A program made the position numbers and the translations under genes. Of a DNA stretch of 64,000 nucleotides, positions 9,536-17,480 are shown one piece after another. Each line of letters begins with the position of its first letter. The stretch's first letter is position 1. A model generated the notes under the pieces. That model had not been told where the DNA came from, searched no databases, and saw only the letters and a program-made list of their open reading frames with translations. The DNA is from Candidatus Aalborgicola danicus (GTDB lineage: Bacteria > Pseudomonadota > Gammaproteobacteria > Burkholderiales > Burkholderiaceae_C): assembly GCA_016703945.1 (NCBI GenBank), contig JADJBC010000044.1, positions 186,001-250,000 on the forward strand, given 5' to 3'.

Positions 9536-11686
9536 TTAGAACACGAGCTGCAGGCCCAGTTTCACACTGCGCCCGGGCAGCGGCGCTTTGCCGGGCGCAG
9601 TCTGGGTCAGGATGGACGTGGCGGAATAGGCCAGCACGTCACCCGCGTTGTCCAGCCGCGCAAACCACAGCGCCGTCGTTGCGCCCATTTGCTGGCGGTA
9701 GTTGACCGACGCGTTGACCAACGTATAGGCCGCGCCGGGCATTTGCCCAACGAGGCCGTCGGTGGATGCGGCCACGTGGTTGGCGTCCAGGCGCGCACCC
9801 CACGGGCCCTGGGCCCATACCAGCGATGCGCCCACCCGTAACGGGGCAATGCGCGGTAGTGCCTCACCACTGGCCGTTTGCACGGCACGTACCCAATCAC
9901 CACGCAACTCCAGGTCCAGCGTCTGACCAGCGTCCAACAGACGCAGCTTGCCGCTGGCCTCTAGTCCGGTGAAACGAGCGCCGACCTGGGTGTAGACGTA
10001 TTCCGGCAACACGCCTGCGCTGCTGCCCGACTCGACCGACAGGCCGTTGCCATCGTCGGTGACACCCAGGCCATCCGCGCCGTTGCCCTCGGTGTCTCGC
10101 AGCAGGCCGGTGGCGTGTTGCGAGGCGTAGTTGTTGAACTGGTTGGCAAAGGCGCTGAGCTGAAAGCTGTTGGCACCGCGTTTCCACTTCAGGCCCAGGT
10201 CCAGGTTGGTGGACTGCTCCACACCAAACTGGCTGTTGCCAACCTCGTAGGCGTTGGTGGCCAGATGCGGGCCGTTGGCGAACAACTCGTAGTCTTTGGG
10301 AGCGCGCTCGGTGTAGGCCAAGTTGGAGGTGAGTTGCCAGTCGGCGCGCGCATTCCACAGCACCCCCAGCGCCACACTGTGCGGCTTGAAGCTGCGGCTG
10401 GCGGACACGAAGCGGGCCACCTGCGGGTTGCCACTGGACGTCACCTCGACCGCTTCCATGCGCGCGCCCAGGCTGATGCGGCCCCAGGCCAGCGGCAGCT
10501 CTTCAAAAGCAAACAGCGCGGTTTGCGTGCTGTGGCTGTAGGGGGCAAAGGCCTCGGCGCCATCGGCTGAAAACCGCCCATCTTCGCTCTGTAAACCCAG
10601 CACCCCCTCCCATGGCCCCAGCTTGGCGTGGTGGGCCACCAGGCGTATGTCATGGCCGGTGTTTTTGAATACGGTGCCGGGCTCTCCATCCTCAAATTCC
10701 GTGTGCTGGTAGTCGGTCTGGCTGGCGCGTAGCTTGACGCTGCGGAACCAGCCGGGGAGTTGGTCGATGTCCCACTCCAGCGCGGCGCGGTCGGACCGCA
10801 TGCCAATGGTCACCGCGTCTTCCGCCACGGTGCCGTAGTCGGAGCGAAAACTGCTGAACGATGCGCCCAGCCGTGCGTGGTCAAAAAACAGCGTCCCGCC
10901 CACGGCGGCACCCTGGTTCTGGGCGCTGGAGTTGCAAATGGCTCTGGCTACGGCGGGTGAGCCCGGTTTGGTGCACGCCAGGCGAACGGGCACGCTGACA
11001 TCGTCGGAGCGGCGGTTAAAGGCGTCCACATGCAGGGCCATGCGATCCGTGCCGGTTTCCAGCAGCGCGGCGGCGGAACGTTCACCATTGCCGCTGGCGG
11101 CCTCCAGATTGAGCTTGCCCGAGAGGCCACCACTCGCATCAAACACCCGTTCCAGCGGGATGCGGTTGTCCATCACATTCACCACGCCGCCCACGGCGCT
11201 GCCGCCGTACATCAGTGCGCCGGGGCCACGCAGCACTTCGATGCGCTCCATGGAGATGGGGTCCGAGGGCACGGCGTGGTCATTGCTCAGGCCCGATGCG
11301 TCCACACTGGAGCCGCTGTTTTGCAGGATGCGCACACGGTCGCCGTCCAGCCCGCGGATGATGGGGCGGCTGGAATTGGGGCCAAAGTAGCTGCTGCTCA
11401 CACCGGGTGTGCCGTCCAGCGTTTCGCCCAGCGTGCTTTTTGAGCGAAATAACAGGGTAGCCCCCGTGTAGCTTTCGGCAGGCGCTATCAAATCAGTAGC
11501 GCCTAATGGGTTGCCGGTGACCGTGACGGAAGGCAGTGCGCCGTCGCTGCGCGGGGCTGTTTGGGCTTTGACGCTGGTCAGACCCGAAGCCGACAGCGCC
11601 ACCATGGCAAGAGTGGCCAAGGCCAGCGGGTGTTTAGCAAAGAAAAGGGACGCGCGCGCAGCACGTCGTTCAATAAAAGAGTTCAT
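9536..11686 (-). CDS. TonB-dependent receptor, ZnuD-like
   Basis: This 716-residue outer-membrane receptor has a signal peptide (residues about 1-41, ending VKAQ) and a plug domain with the characteristic GETLDGTPGVSSSYFGPN, RPIIRGLDGDRVRIL and RIEVLRGPGALMYGG segments. It then has a beta-barrel ending in Phe (LGLQLVF). The plug resembles the ZnuD/zinc-receptor branch of TonB receptors, so metal (possibly zinc) uptake is a reasonable guess, but the ligand is not shown by the sequence. The start ATG 11686 was chosen because it begins a proper signal sequence. It lies 78 bp downstream of a small DUF2946-like gene on the same strand, a common partnership. A stretch at 11458-11504, encoding residues just before the plug, matches repeat R1. 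Confidence 0.85.
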   Translation of the reverse strand: MNSFIERRAARASLFFAKHPLALATLAMVALSASGLTSVKAQTAPRSDGALPSVTVTGNPLGATDLIAPAESYTGATLLFRSKSTLGETLDGTPGVSSSYFGPNSSRPIIRGLDGDRVRILQNSGSSVDASGLSNDHAVPSDPISMERIEVLRGPGALMYGGSAVGGVVNVMDNRIPLERVFDASGGLSGKLNLEAASGNGERSAAALLETGTDRMALHVDAFNRRSDDVSVPVRLACTKPGSPAVARAICNSSAQNQGAAVGGTLFFDHARLGASFSSFRSDYGTVAEDAVTIGMRSDRAALEWDIDQLPGWFRSVKLRASQTDYQHTEFEDGEPGTVFKNTGHDIRLVAHHAKLGPWEGVLGLQSEDGRFSADGAEAFAPYSHSTQTALFAFEELPLAWGRISLGARMEAVEVTSSGNPQVARFVSASRSFKPHSVALGVLWNARADWQLTSNLAYTERAPKDYELFANGPHLATNAYEVGNSQFGVEQSTNLDLGLKWKRGANSFQLSAFANQFNNYASQHATGLLRDTEGNGADGLGVTDDGNGLSVESGSSAGVLPEYVYTQVGARFTGLEASGKLRLLDAGQTLDLELRGDWVRAVQTASGEALPRIAPLRVGASLVWAQGPWGARLDANHVAASTDGLVGQMPGAAYTLVNASVNYRQQMGATTALWFARLDNAGDVLAYSATSILTQTAPGKAPLPGRSVKLGLQLVF
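11458..11504 (+). repeat. R1-like segment inside the TonB receptor gene (copy 3)
   Basis: It reads TAGCCCCCGTG, 15 bases, then GCTATCAAATCAG, with the same spacing as intergenic R1 copies. It lies antisense within the receptor gene and encodes part of the DLIAPAESYTGA segment. It could be a coincidence, because related receptors seem to have a similar segment. Confidence 0.4.
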
Positions 11687-11764
11687 GAAAAGTCCGTTGA
11701 ATCGAAAAATGCAAACGCTCCCGCATGCCAGACCGGCAGCGGGAGACCACATCAAACAGGGGAT

Positions 11765-12169
11765 TCAGCGGATAGAAGGGGGGCCGCGCGCCTGGAATAA
11801 GGCATGCCAACGCGCCACGGCCAGTGCGTGGCTGGCCACCAGCATCGGGGCTGGCAAGGCCAGCACGGCGGCAGCGGCCGTGGTGCCGGACAGAACGTCG
11901 CCATGGCAGTGCTGGTCAAAAAACTGGCAGTCGGTGTCCAGCAGGTGTCCGGCAAACAAGCGCTGCAACACGCTGGACGCTTGAATTGGTTCGTGCGCAG
12001 CGAGCTGAGCCACGCCAGCCCGGGCGGCGTGGGAGGCATCGCCATGCACCACGCTGTGCCACAGGCCCAGGCTCTGTGCCCACACCAGTGCCAGCACCAG
12101 CACGCAGGCCGCAGCATGGCGGCCTAGGGGGCGGCGCTGCAACGTGGCGTGAATGCGGGAGGCGGACAT
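11765..12169 (-). CDS. DUF2946-like small membrane protein
   Basis: This 134-residue protein has an Arg-rich N-terminus, one hydrophobic segment at about residues 17-37 (HAAACVLVLALVWAQ...), a middle loop rich in His, Cys and Asp (DTDCQFFDQHCHGD) and a second hydrophobic stretch near residues 95-115. It ends in ARGPPSIR, the kind of tail seen in DUF2946 proteins. Proteins of this type commonly sit next to TonB receptor genes, and here the ZnuD-like receptor follows 78 bp downstream on the same strand. The Cys/His loop suggests metal binding at the membrane, but this is inference. Confidence 0.6.
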   Translation of the reverse strand: MSASRIHATLQRRPLGRHAAACVLVLALVWAQSLGLWHSVVHGDASHAARAGVAQLAAHEPIQASSVLQRLFAGHLLDTDCQFFDQHCHGDVLSGTTAAAAVLALPAPMLVASHALAVARWHALFQARGPPSIR

Positions 12170-12212
12170 GCCGGGAGTCTAACGGACGCCGCGCCGAGGC
12201 GACAATGAAGCC

Positions 12213-13098
12213 ATGCACACCACCCTTTCTTTGCGGCATTTCTTGCTGGCCCTGGCGGTTGTGGCCGTGTGGGGCACCAATTTCGTTGTCATTAAGCTGG
12301 CCCTGGGTCACATGCCACCGCTGCTGTTTGCCACACTGCGCTTTGCCTTGGCCGTGTTGCCCGCCATCTTCTTCCTGCCACGCCCGGCTGTTTCCTGGCG
12401 CAATCTGGCGGCCTATGGCCTGTTGATCGGCGTGGGCCAGTTTGGCCTGCTGTTTGTCGCGATGAACGGCCATATCTCGCCGGGGCTGGCCTCGCTGGTG
12501 ATCCAGGTGCAGGTGTTCTTCACCATCGGCCTGGCCATGCGCCTATCGGGCGAACGGCTGCAGCCCGTGCAGTGGCTGGCGCTGGTGCTGGCCACGGGCG
12601 GCATTGCCACCATCGTCATGCACACGGATGGCAGCACCACCGTGCTGGGGCTGGGCTTGATCCTGCTGGCCGCCATGTCCTGGGCGGGCGGCAACATCGT
12701 CTCACGCAAAGCTGGCCAGGTGAACATGGTGGCCTATGTGGTGTGGTCCAGCGTGTTTGCCGTGCCGCCCGCTTCTGGCGCTGACGCTGGCCGTGGAGGG
12801 CTGGGACGCTGTTGCCGCCGGGCTGCAGCAAGCCGATGTCGGCACCTGGGCCGCCGTAGCCTGGCAGGCCTGGGGCAATTCACTGTTTGGGTATGCTGCC
12901 TGGGGTTGGCTGTTGGCGCGTTATCCCGCTGCCACGATCACACCGATGGCACTGCTGGTGCCGCTGTTTGGCATGGGCGGTTCGGCGCTGATGCTCGGTG
13001 AAGGCCTGCCCGCCTGGAAGCTGGCTGCGGCCGCACTGGTGATGGGCGGGCTGGCGCTGAATCTGCTGTGGCCGCATCTGCGCGCCAGATTCAGGTAG
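12213..13098 (+). pseudogene. EamA/DMT-family exporter, with one frameshift
   Basis: This is a drug/metabolite-transporter (EamA) permease of about 294 residues with ten predicted membrane helices. The first part (ATG 12213 to about 12768) contains typical helices such as FLLALAVVAVWGTNFVVIKLAL. The second half (LLALTLAVEGWD... to the C-terminus at 13098) is in another frame. The break is at 12761-12772, where GTGCCGCCCGCTTCTG has one C too many; removing it gives VPPLLALTLAVEGW with no other interruption. It may export amino acids or other small metabolites, as EamA proteins do; the substrate cannot be read from sequence. As with ubiD and valS, a sequencing indel is a good explanation. Confidence 0.85.
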
Positions 13099-13147
13099 GC
13101 CTTATTTTCCCGGCGTTGCATCGTTTTGTGTAGTGTGAGTGCCAAAT

Positions 13148-13199
13148 GTGCTAACAGCCCCCGTGGATATTGCACAAGCAGCTATCAAAATCAGAGTAA
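13148..13199 (+). repeat. Dispersed repeat R1, copy 4
   Basis: GTGCTAACAGCCCCCGTGG, ATATTGCACAAGCA, GCTATCAAAATCAGAGTAA. It lies in the gap after the EamA gene, before an AT-rich stretch (13200-13280) that precedes the ATPase gene. Confidence 0.75.
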
Positions 13200-13310
13200 T
13201 TTGAGATTGAATCGCTCCCTTCTGTTTCAATAAGTCAGCATTATATTTTTAATTGGTCGAAATTTGAGTTTTAATTGGCTGGCAACTCCCCTTGCACACC
13301 ATTTCACGCC

Positions 13311-14564
13311 ATGACCATCGACCTACCTCCCCCGTTCGCAGCGGCAATCCCCCGTTACGTGCAGAGCAAAATCACCACAGGCCTGCAAGACACACGTGTG
13401 GTGCTGGTGGTTGGGCCACGGCAGGCGGGCAAAACCACCCTGGCCAAGTTGTATGCCAACGCTGACCGCCCCTACATCACACTGGACGACCCGGCCACGC
13501 TGGCCGCAGCGCGCTCAGACCCCACTGGGTTCATACGTGGCTTGAAGCAAGCCGTCATCGACGAAGTGCAGCGCGCGCCTGACCTGCTGTTGGCCATCAA
13601 AGAAAGTGTGGACAAAGACCAGGCACCAGGCCGCTTCCTGTTGACCGGCTCCACCAACCTCATGGCGATGCCGCTGGTGGCCGACTCCTTGGCCGGGCGG
13701 TTGGAAGTCATCACCCTGATGCCCTTTGCACAGGCCGAACTGGCGGGCACGCCAGGCAATCTGCTGGACCGCCTGTTTGACGGTGCAGGTCTGCCCGCCG
13801 TAGTGAGCCCGGTGGTGGGGGATGCCTTGATGGACCTCGTTCTCAAAGGAGGCTACCCCGAAGCCCTGCGCCGCACCAGCGTTGGTCGTCGACAGGCCTG
13901 GCTGCAAGACTATGTGGCGCTGATCCTGGACCGCGATGTGCGCGACATTGCCAACATCGACCAGCTGGACCGCATGCCGCGCCTGCTGGATGTGCTGGCT
14001 GCACACGCCGGGCAGTTGGTCAACCACAGCAGCTACGGCGCAGCGCTGGGCCTGACAGCGCCCACGGCCCAGAAATATGTGGGCATCCTGGAGCGGCTGT
14101 TTCTATTGCGCCAAGTGCCTCCGTGGTCGCACAACGCAGTCAGTCGACTCACCAAAACACCCAAACTGCATTTTCTGGACACCGGCCTGCTGGCCGCGCT
14201 GCGCGGCAACACGACCAGCCAATTGCAAAAGGACCGCACGCACTACGGCCCCTTGCTGGAGAACTTTGTAGTGTCTGAGGTGCTCAAGCTCATCACCTGG
14301 TCGGACAAGCGCCTGCGCGTATCGCACTTCCGCACCAAGGAGCAAGACGAGGTGGATCTGGTTATCGAAGATCGCCAAGGCCGCGTCATCGGCATCGAGG
14401 TCAAGGCATCGGCCACCGTACGCGCACCAGACCTGCGTGGCCTGCGCCAATTGCAAGCTGCCGTAGGGGATAAATTTGTGCAAGGCCTGGTGTTGCATGA
14501 CCACGACCGCATCACCCCGTTTGACGAGAAGCTGCACGCAGGGCCGGTGTCATTGCTGTGGTGA
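13311..14564 (+). CDS. AAA-family ATPase with DUF4143 domain
   Basis: This 417-residue protein belongs to the family usually annotated 'ATP-binding protein, DUF4143'. It has a Walker A motif GPRQAGKTT near residue 37, a Walker B AVIDEVQ near 83 and a sensor-like LLTGSTN near 108. The C-terminal DUF4143 domain has the nuclease-like signature DEVDLVIE...IGIEVKAS (residues about 347-368), reminiscent of PD-(D/E)XK folds. The function of the family is unsettled; it is common in accessory DNA. The start ATG 13311 gives the usual length. The gene is preceded by R1 copy 4 and an AT-rich segment that contrasts with its neighbours, consistent with acquisition, but no mobility genes are nearby. Confidence 0.85.
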   Translation: MTIDLPPPFAAAIPRYVQSKITTGLQDTRVVLVVGPRQAGKTTLAKLYANADRPYITLDDPATLAAARSDPTGFIRGLKQAVIDEVQRAPDLLLAIKESVDKDQAPGRFLLTGSTNLMAMPLVADSLAGRLEVITLMPFAQAELAGTPGNLLDRLFDGAGLPAVVSPVVGDALMDLVLKGGYPEALRRTSVGRRQAWLQDYVALILDRDVRDIANIDQLDRMPRLLDVLAAHAGQLVNHSSYGAALGLTAPTAQKYVGILERLFLLRQVPPWSHNAVSRLTKTPKLHFLDTGLLAALRGNTTSQLQKDRTHYGPLLENFVVSEVLKLITWSDKRLRVSHFRTKEQDEVDLVIEDRQGRVIGIEVKASATVRAPDLRGLRQLQAAVGDKFVQGLVLHDHDRITPFDEKLHAGPVSLLW

Positions 14565-14695
14565 CTTGCTGCCGACGGTATTGAGCGCCAAATAGGCAGC
14601 TGGCCATTTATAGGGACGTTCAGGCGGGCGCCAATTCGTTGGATGAAGACCACGGCGCCGATGTGCAAGGCACGGCATAAAAAGCTGGTCGAGCC

Positions 14696-15223
14696 TCACT
14701 TCACCGGTGTTGCGTCGTTGATGCGGTAGTACAGGCCGTAGGGGTCGTCGTTCAGCACGGCGAATTGGCCCTCCACCACCACGGGTTCCAGCGAATACTT
14801 GATGGGGGTCTTGGTCTTGACTTCGACCATGCTCTCGGGGCCACCGGGTGTGCAAAACGAGCAGGTCAGCGGCACCGAACTCAGCAAGAAGTGCTTTTGT
14901 TTTTCACCCGGGTCCAGCGGCATCATGAAGCCCTGCACCCGCTGGCTCTTTTGGTTGAGCGCCATGACCGCTGCCGGGAACACGGGCAGGATGCGGTTTT
15001 TTTCCACCCGGGTTTTGACATCGGTCAGAACTGACCAGGCCAACACGTCGGTGCGTTCGGGCAGGGGGGCGATCGGGCTGTTGGGGCTGTGCACGCCTGC
15101 GCCGGTGCCAGCCGGGACGCTACCCGTGCTGGGGGCGGCCTGGGCCAGCGCACCCAGGGGCAGCCAGGCGGCGCACAGGGATGTGATCAAGGCCATTCGG
15201 CGTGTGGTCATTGTATTTTTCAT
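14696..15223 (-). CDS. Exported DUF3299-like protein
   Basis: This 175-residue protein has a signal peptide (MTTRRMALITSLCAAWLPLGALAQ; RR is followed by a hydrophobic stretch). Its mature part resembles DUF3299: PAAVMALNQKSQRVQGFMMPLDP near residue 90, then FLLSSVPLTCSFC near 120 with a CxxC pair, and a C-terminal YGLYYRINDATPVK. The start at 15223 is supported by AAGGA seven bases upstream. It is the last gene of a reverse-strand group: GNAT enzyme, ABC ATPase, FtsX-type permease, small Cys/His-rich protein, this protein. DUF3299 proteins recur beside MacB-like ABC pairs. From memory some of these groups are linked to zinc, but this was not checked. Confidence 0.7.
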   Translation of the reverse strand: MKNTMTTRRMALITSLCAAWLPLGALAQAAPSTGSVPAGTGAGVHSPNSPIAPLPERTDVLAWSVLTDVKTRVEKNRILPVFPAAVMALNQKSQRVQGFMMPLDPGEKQKHFLLSSVPLTCSFCTPGGPESMVEVKTKTPIKYSLEPVVVEGQFAVLNDDPYGLYYRINDATPVK

Positions 15224-15247
15224 GGTGGGTTCCTTCACGGGGCCATC

Positions 15248-15496
15248 TTAGTGCCCATGTTTCATGCCGCAGAATTTGCCAATGGCCAAGCCTTTGCAGG
15301 CGGCGAGCAGTTCCTGATAACAGAGCTCCTCTTTCTTGCCCGCCTCCAGGCACTTGGCGGCGGCTTCATGGGCGGCGGCCATGGCCCGGTGTTTGGCGAT
15401 GTCGGCTTTGGTTTCTTTGTCACCGTGTCCGTCGGCTGCTATACAAATGCTAGCGCTTAGCGCAAGAACGACGAGGGCTAGAGGCACTTTTTTCAT
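15248..15496 (-). CDS. Small exported Cys/His-rich protein; signal peptide encoded by an R1 repeat
   Basis: This 82-residue protein begins MKKVPLALVVLALSASICIAADG, a clean signal peptide. The mature part is highly charged and helical (DKETKADIAKHR...AHEAAAK), then has CLEAGKKEELC and ACKGLAIGKFC, giving four cysteines, and ends GMKHGH. The Cys and His pattern suggests metal or redox binding; no family is recognised. The codons for the signal peptide coincide with an R1 repeat (15436-15486), so the export signal appears to derive from a dispersed repeat. The start at 15496 is chosen because it opens the signal peptide. It lies 24 bp before the DUF3299 gene and 60 bp after the permease gene. 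Confidence 0.65.
   Translation of the reverse strand: MKKVPLALVVLALSASICIAADGHGDKETKADIAKHRAMAAAHEAAAKCLEAGKKEELCYQELLAACKGLAIGKFCGMKHGH
15436..15486 (-). repeat. Dispersed repeat R1, copy 5, within a signal-peptide coding region
   Basis: On the minus strand: CCTCTAGCCCTCGT, TTGCGCTAAGCGCTAGC, then GTATAGCAGCC. It aligns with copy 9 at 56445 (CCTCTAGCCCCCGT, TGCGTAAGC, GCTAT, CTATAGCA). The whole copy is read in frame as PLALVVLALSASICIAA of the small exported protein. Confidence 0.65.
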
Positions 15497-15556
15497 ATGA
15501 TTTCCCAGAATAACGGCGATCCATAGCCAGCGGCGGCGCACAGCGGTTATTGTGAC

Positions 15557-16759
15557 TTAACGGCCTTGCAAAAGTTCCAACACACTGACGCGGTAGGCAC
15601 CCAGGGCGGGCAGCAGCGCAGCACCCAGAGAAACGCCCAGCGCCAGGGCCGGTACCACGGCCAACTCGGGTGGCCAGACCATGCCGCCCACCAGCAGTGT
15701 AGTGTCCAGCTTTAAGAACCAGCCCAGCGCAGCCGCAAACCCCTGGCCCAACAACAGCCCCAGGGCGGCGGCCAGCAGGCCCAGCCATAGCGCCTCGCAC
15801 AGCAACAAAGCCGCCACTTTGGCCGGTGGTGCGCCCAGCATGCGCAGCAGCGCCAAATCGCCCCGGCGCTCGCGCACGGCGCTCCACAACGCGATGAACA
15901 CGCTCAAGGCAGCAGTCAGCAGCAGCACGCCGGCGAAAGCCCGCAACACATCTGTGCCCAGACCCAGCATGTGCAGCAGGCGGGTGATCTCCAAAGCGGG
16001 CGCTGCGGCCTGCATCTCGGTGCTGGTGTTCACAAAACGTGGGAAGCTCAGCGCAGCCATGGGTGTTTTGTACTTCACCAGGGCCATGGTGACCTCACGT
16101 TCCGCTTCCAGGGCTTTGCGGTCATCTTCATCCACGGCAGTGTGGTCCTCATGTACCTTCCACACGGACGCCGAGTCGGTCAGGATCAACCGGTCCAGCA
16201 CACTGCCGTTGGCCGCCAGGATACCAACCACGGTGAAGTGGTTGTTGCCGTGGGCGTGTCCGCCTGCGCCGAGGCCGTGGCTACCGACAAAGGTTTGGCC
16301 CAACATGGCCCCGAGCTTGGCGGCCGTGGTGGCGCCCAGCACCACCTGCATGGGCGCATCCCACAAACGGCCCTGGGCCAGCACCGCCTCGTAGTGTTGC
16401 AGGTAGCCATGGCTGGTGCCGACAATGCGAAAACTCTTAAAACTGTCGCCCAGGCTGATCGGGATGACGCTGGCTACCAATGGGTGTTGCTCCAGCGCGC
16501 GCACGGCCTGCAGCGGCACATTGCCGGGTGGCACGTCGATGTGCAACACGCCGCTGAGGATGAGCTGCATCGGGCTGCCCTTGGCCCCCACCACCACGTC
16601 AATGCCCGCCAGGTCGCGCTCGAACGCGCGGCTGAGCTGGTGCCCCACCAGCAGCAAAAACGTGATGGACGCCAGGCCCAGGCTTAGCAGCAGTACATTG
16701 AGCGCTGCACCCAAGGGGCGGGACCACAGGTAATGCCAGGCAAAGGCCAGGGTTTTCAT
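15557..16759 (-). CDS. ABC transporter permease, FtsX/MacB family
   Basis: This 400-residue permease has the MacB/LolC layout: one N-terminal membrane helix (residues about 17-38), a large extracytoplasmic domain (about 45-250) and three C-terminal helices (about 265-290, 315-345, 365-390). The FtsX core is visible as VRERRGDLALLRMLGA, the conserved ERR-E-A-LRALG-like loop that contacts the ATPase. The periplasmic domain has a His-rich loop GAGGHAHGNNHF near residue 172, which hints at a metal-related substrate. Its ATPase partner is encoded just upstream on the same strand. MacB-type systems act in the periplasm or on lipoproteins and peptides rather than by classical import; the real substrate is unknown. 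Confidence 0.85.
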   Translation of the reverse strand: MKTLAFAWHYLWSRPLGAALNVLLLSLGLASITFLLLVGHQLSRAFERDLAGIDVVVGAKGSPMQLILSGVLHIDVPPGNVPLQAVRALEQHPLVASVIPISLGDSFKSFRIVGTSHGYLQHYEAVLAQGRLWDAPMQVVLGATTAAKLGAMLGQTFVGSHGLGAGGHAHGNNHFTVVGILAANGSVLDRLILTDSASVWKVHEDHTAVDEDDRKALEAEREVTMALVKYKTPMAALSFPRFVNTSTEMQAAAPALEITRLLHMLGLGTDVLRAFAGVLLLTAALSVFIALWSAVRERRGDLALLRMLGAPPAKVAALLLCEALWLGLLAAALGLLLGQGFAAALGWFLKLDTTLLVGGMVWPPELAVVPALALGVSLGAALLPALGAYRVSVLELLQGR

Positions 16760-16796
16760 GCCGGCGTCCTCTCGTCCGCGCGGCCGAGTTTTGTTA

Positions 16797-16851
16797 GTTT
16801 TGCTCCTAGTTTCATAGCTGATTACGCAATAAAAACAAGGGCTGGAAGCCT
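16797..16851 (-). repeat. Dispersed repeat R1, copy 6, overlapping the 3' end of the ABC ATPase gene
   Basis: On the minus strand: AGGCTTCCAGCCCTTG, TTTTATTGCGTAATCAGC, TATGAAACTAGGAGCAAAAC. It is close to copy 7 at 34943. The repeat supplies the last codons (LFLLRNQL) and the TGA stop of the ATPase. Confidence 0.75.
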
Positions 16852-17480
16852 ATTTGGCCATCAGAACCCAGTGGAACCAGACCTGCCACCCGGGCGTCGT
16901 GGGTGGCAATGACCAGCGTCGCGTTTTGTTGTCGGGCGGTGGCCAGCAGCAGGCCCACGGCCTGGGCGGCAGCCTCGTCGTCCAGGCTGGCCGTAGGTTC
17001 ATCCGCCAGGATCACCCGAGGTTGCAGCAAAACGGCCCGAGCTAGCGCCACGCGCTGCGCCTGCCCGCCAGAGATTTGGCCGGGCTTGCGTTGCGCCAAG
17101 TCATCCACACCCAGGGCCTGCAATGCAGCGTGGATACGGGGGGCGTCCTCCGGCTGGCCAGCGGCCCACTGCGCCATGGCCAGGTTCTGGTACACACTGA
17201 GCGCCGCGCTCAGGTGCAGCTTCTGGGGTAAAAACCCGATTGCCCTCGCCCGCCATCCATCAGCCGCTACGGATTTGAGAGCGCCCAGTGCCTGATCGGC
17301 CACCGTGAGTTGACCCAAGGTGGGCGCCACCAGGGCCGCCACCAAGGCCAGCCACGTGGATTTACCGCAGCCCGAAGGTCCGCTGAGCAGCAGCACGGCG
17401 CCCTGTGCCACGTCCACATCCGGGAAGCGCAACAGCGGTCCCTGCGGGTACTGGTAGGAGAGCTGGCGAGTCTGAATCAT
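16812..17480 (-). CDS. ABC transporter ATP-binding protein (LolD/MacB type)
   Basis: This 222-residue ATPase has Walker A GPSGCGKST (residues about 35-43), the Q-loop FLPQKLHLS, a signature ISGGQAQRVALARAV, Walker B VILADEPTASLDD and the H-loop IATHD. It resembles LolD/MacB-like ATPases that work with FtsX-type permeases, and the permease gene follows 52 bp later. The start ATG 17480 overlaps the stop of the upstream GNAT gene by four bases, so the two are translationally coupled. The last eight residues (LFLLRNQL) and the stop codon come from an R1 repeat, so the C-terminus has probably been replaced or extended by repeat insertion. Confidence 0.88.
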   Translation of the reverse strand: MIQTRQLSYQYPQGPLLRFPDVDVAQGAVLLLSGPSGCGKSTWLALVAALVAPTLGQLTVADQALGALKSVAADGWRARAIGFLPQKLHLSAALSVYQNLAMAQWAAGQPEDAPRIHAALQALGVDDLAQRKPGQISGGQAQRVALARAVLLQPRVILADEPTASLDDEAAAQAVGLLLATARQQNATLVIATHDARVAGLVPLGSDGQIGFQPLFLLRNQL

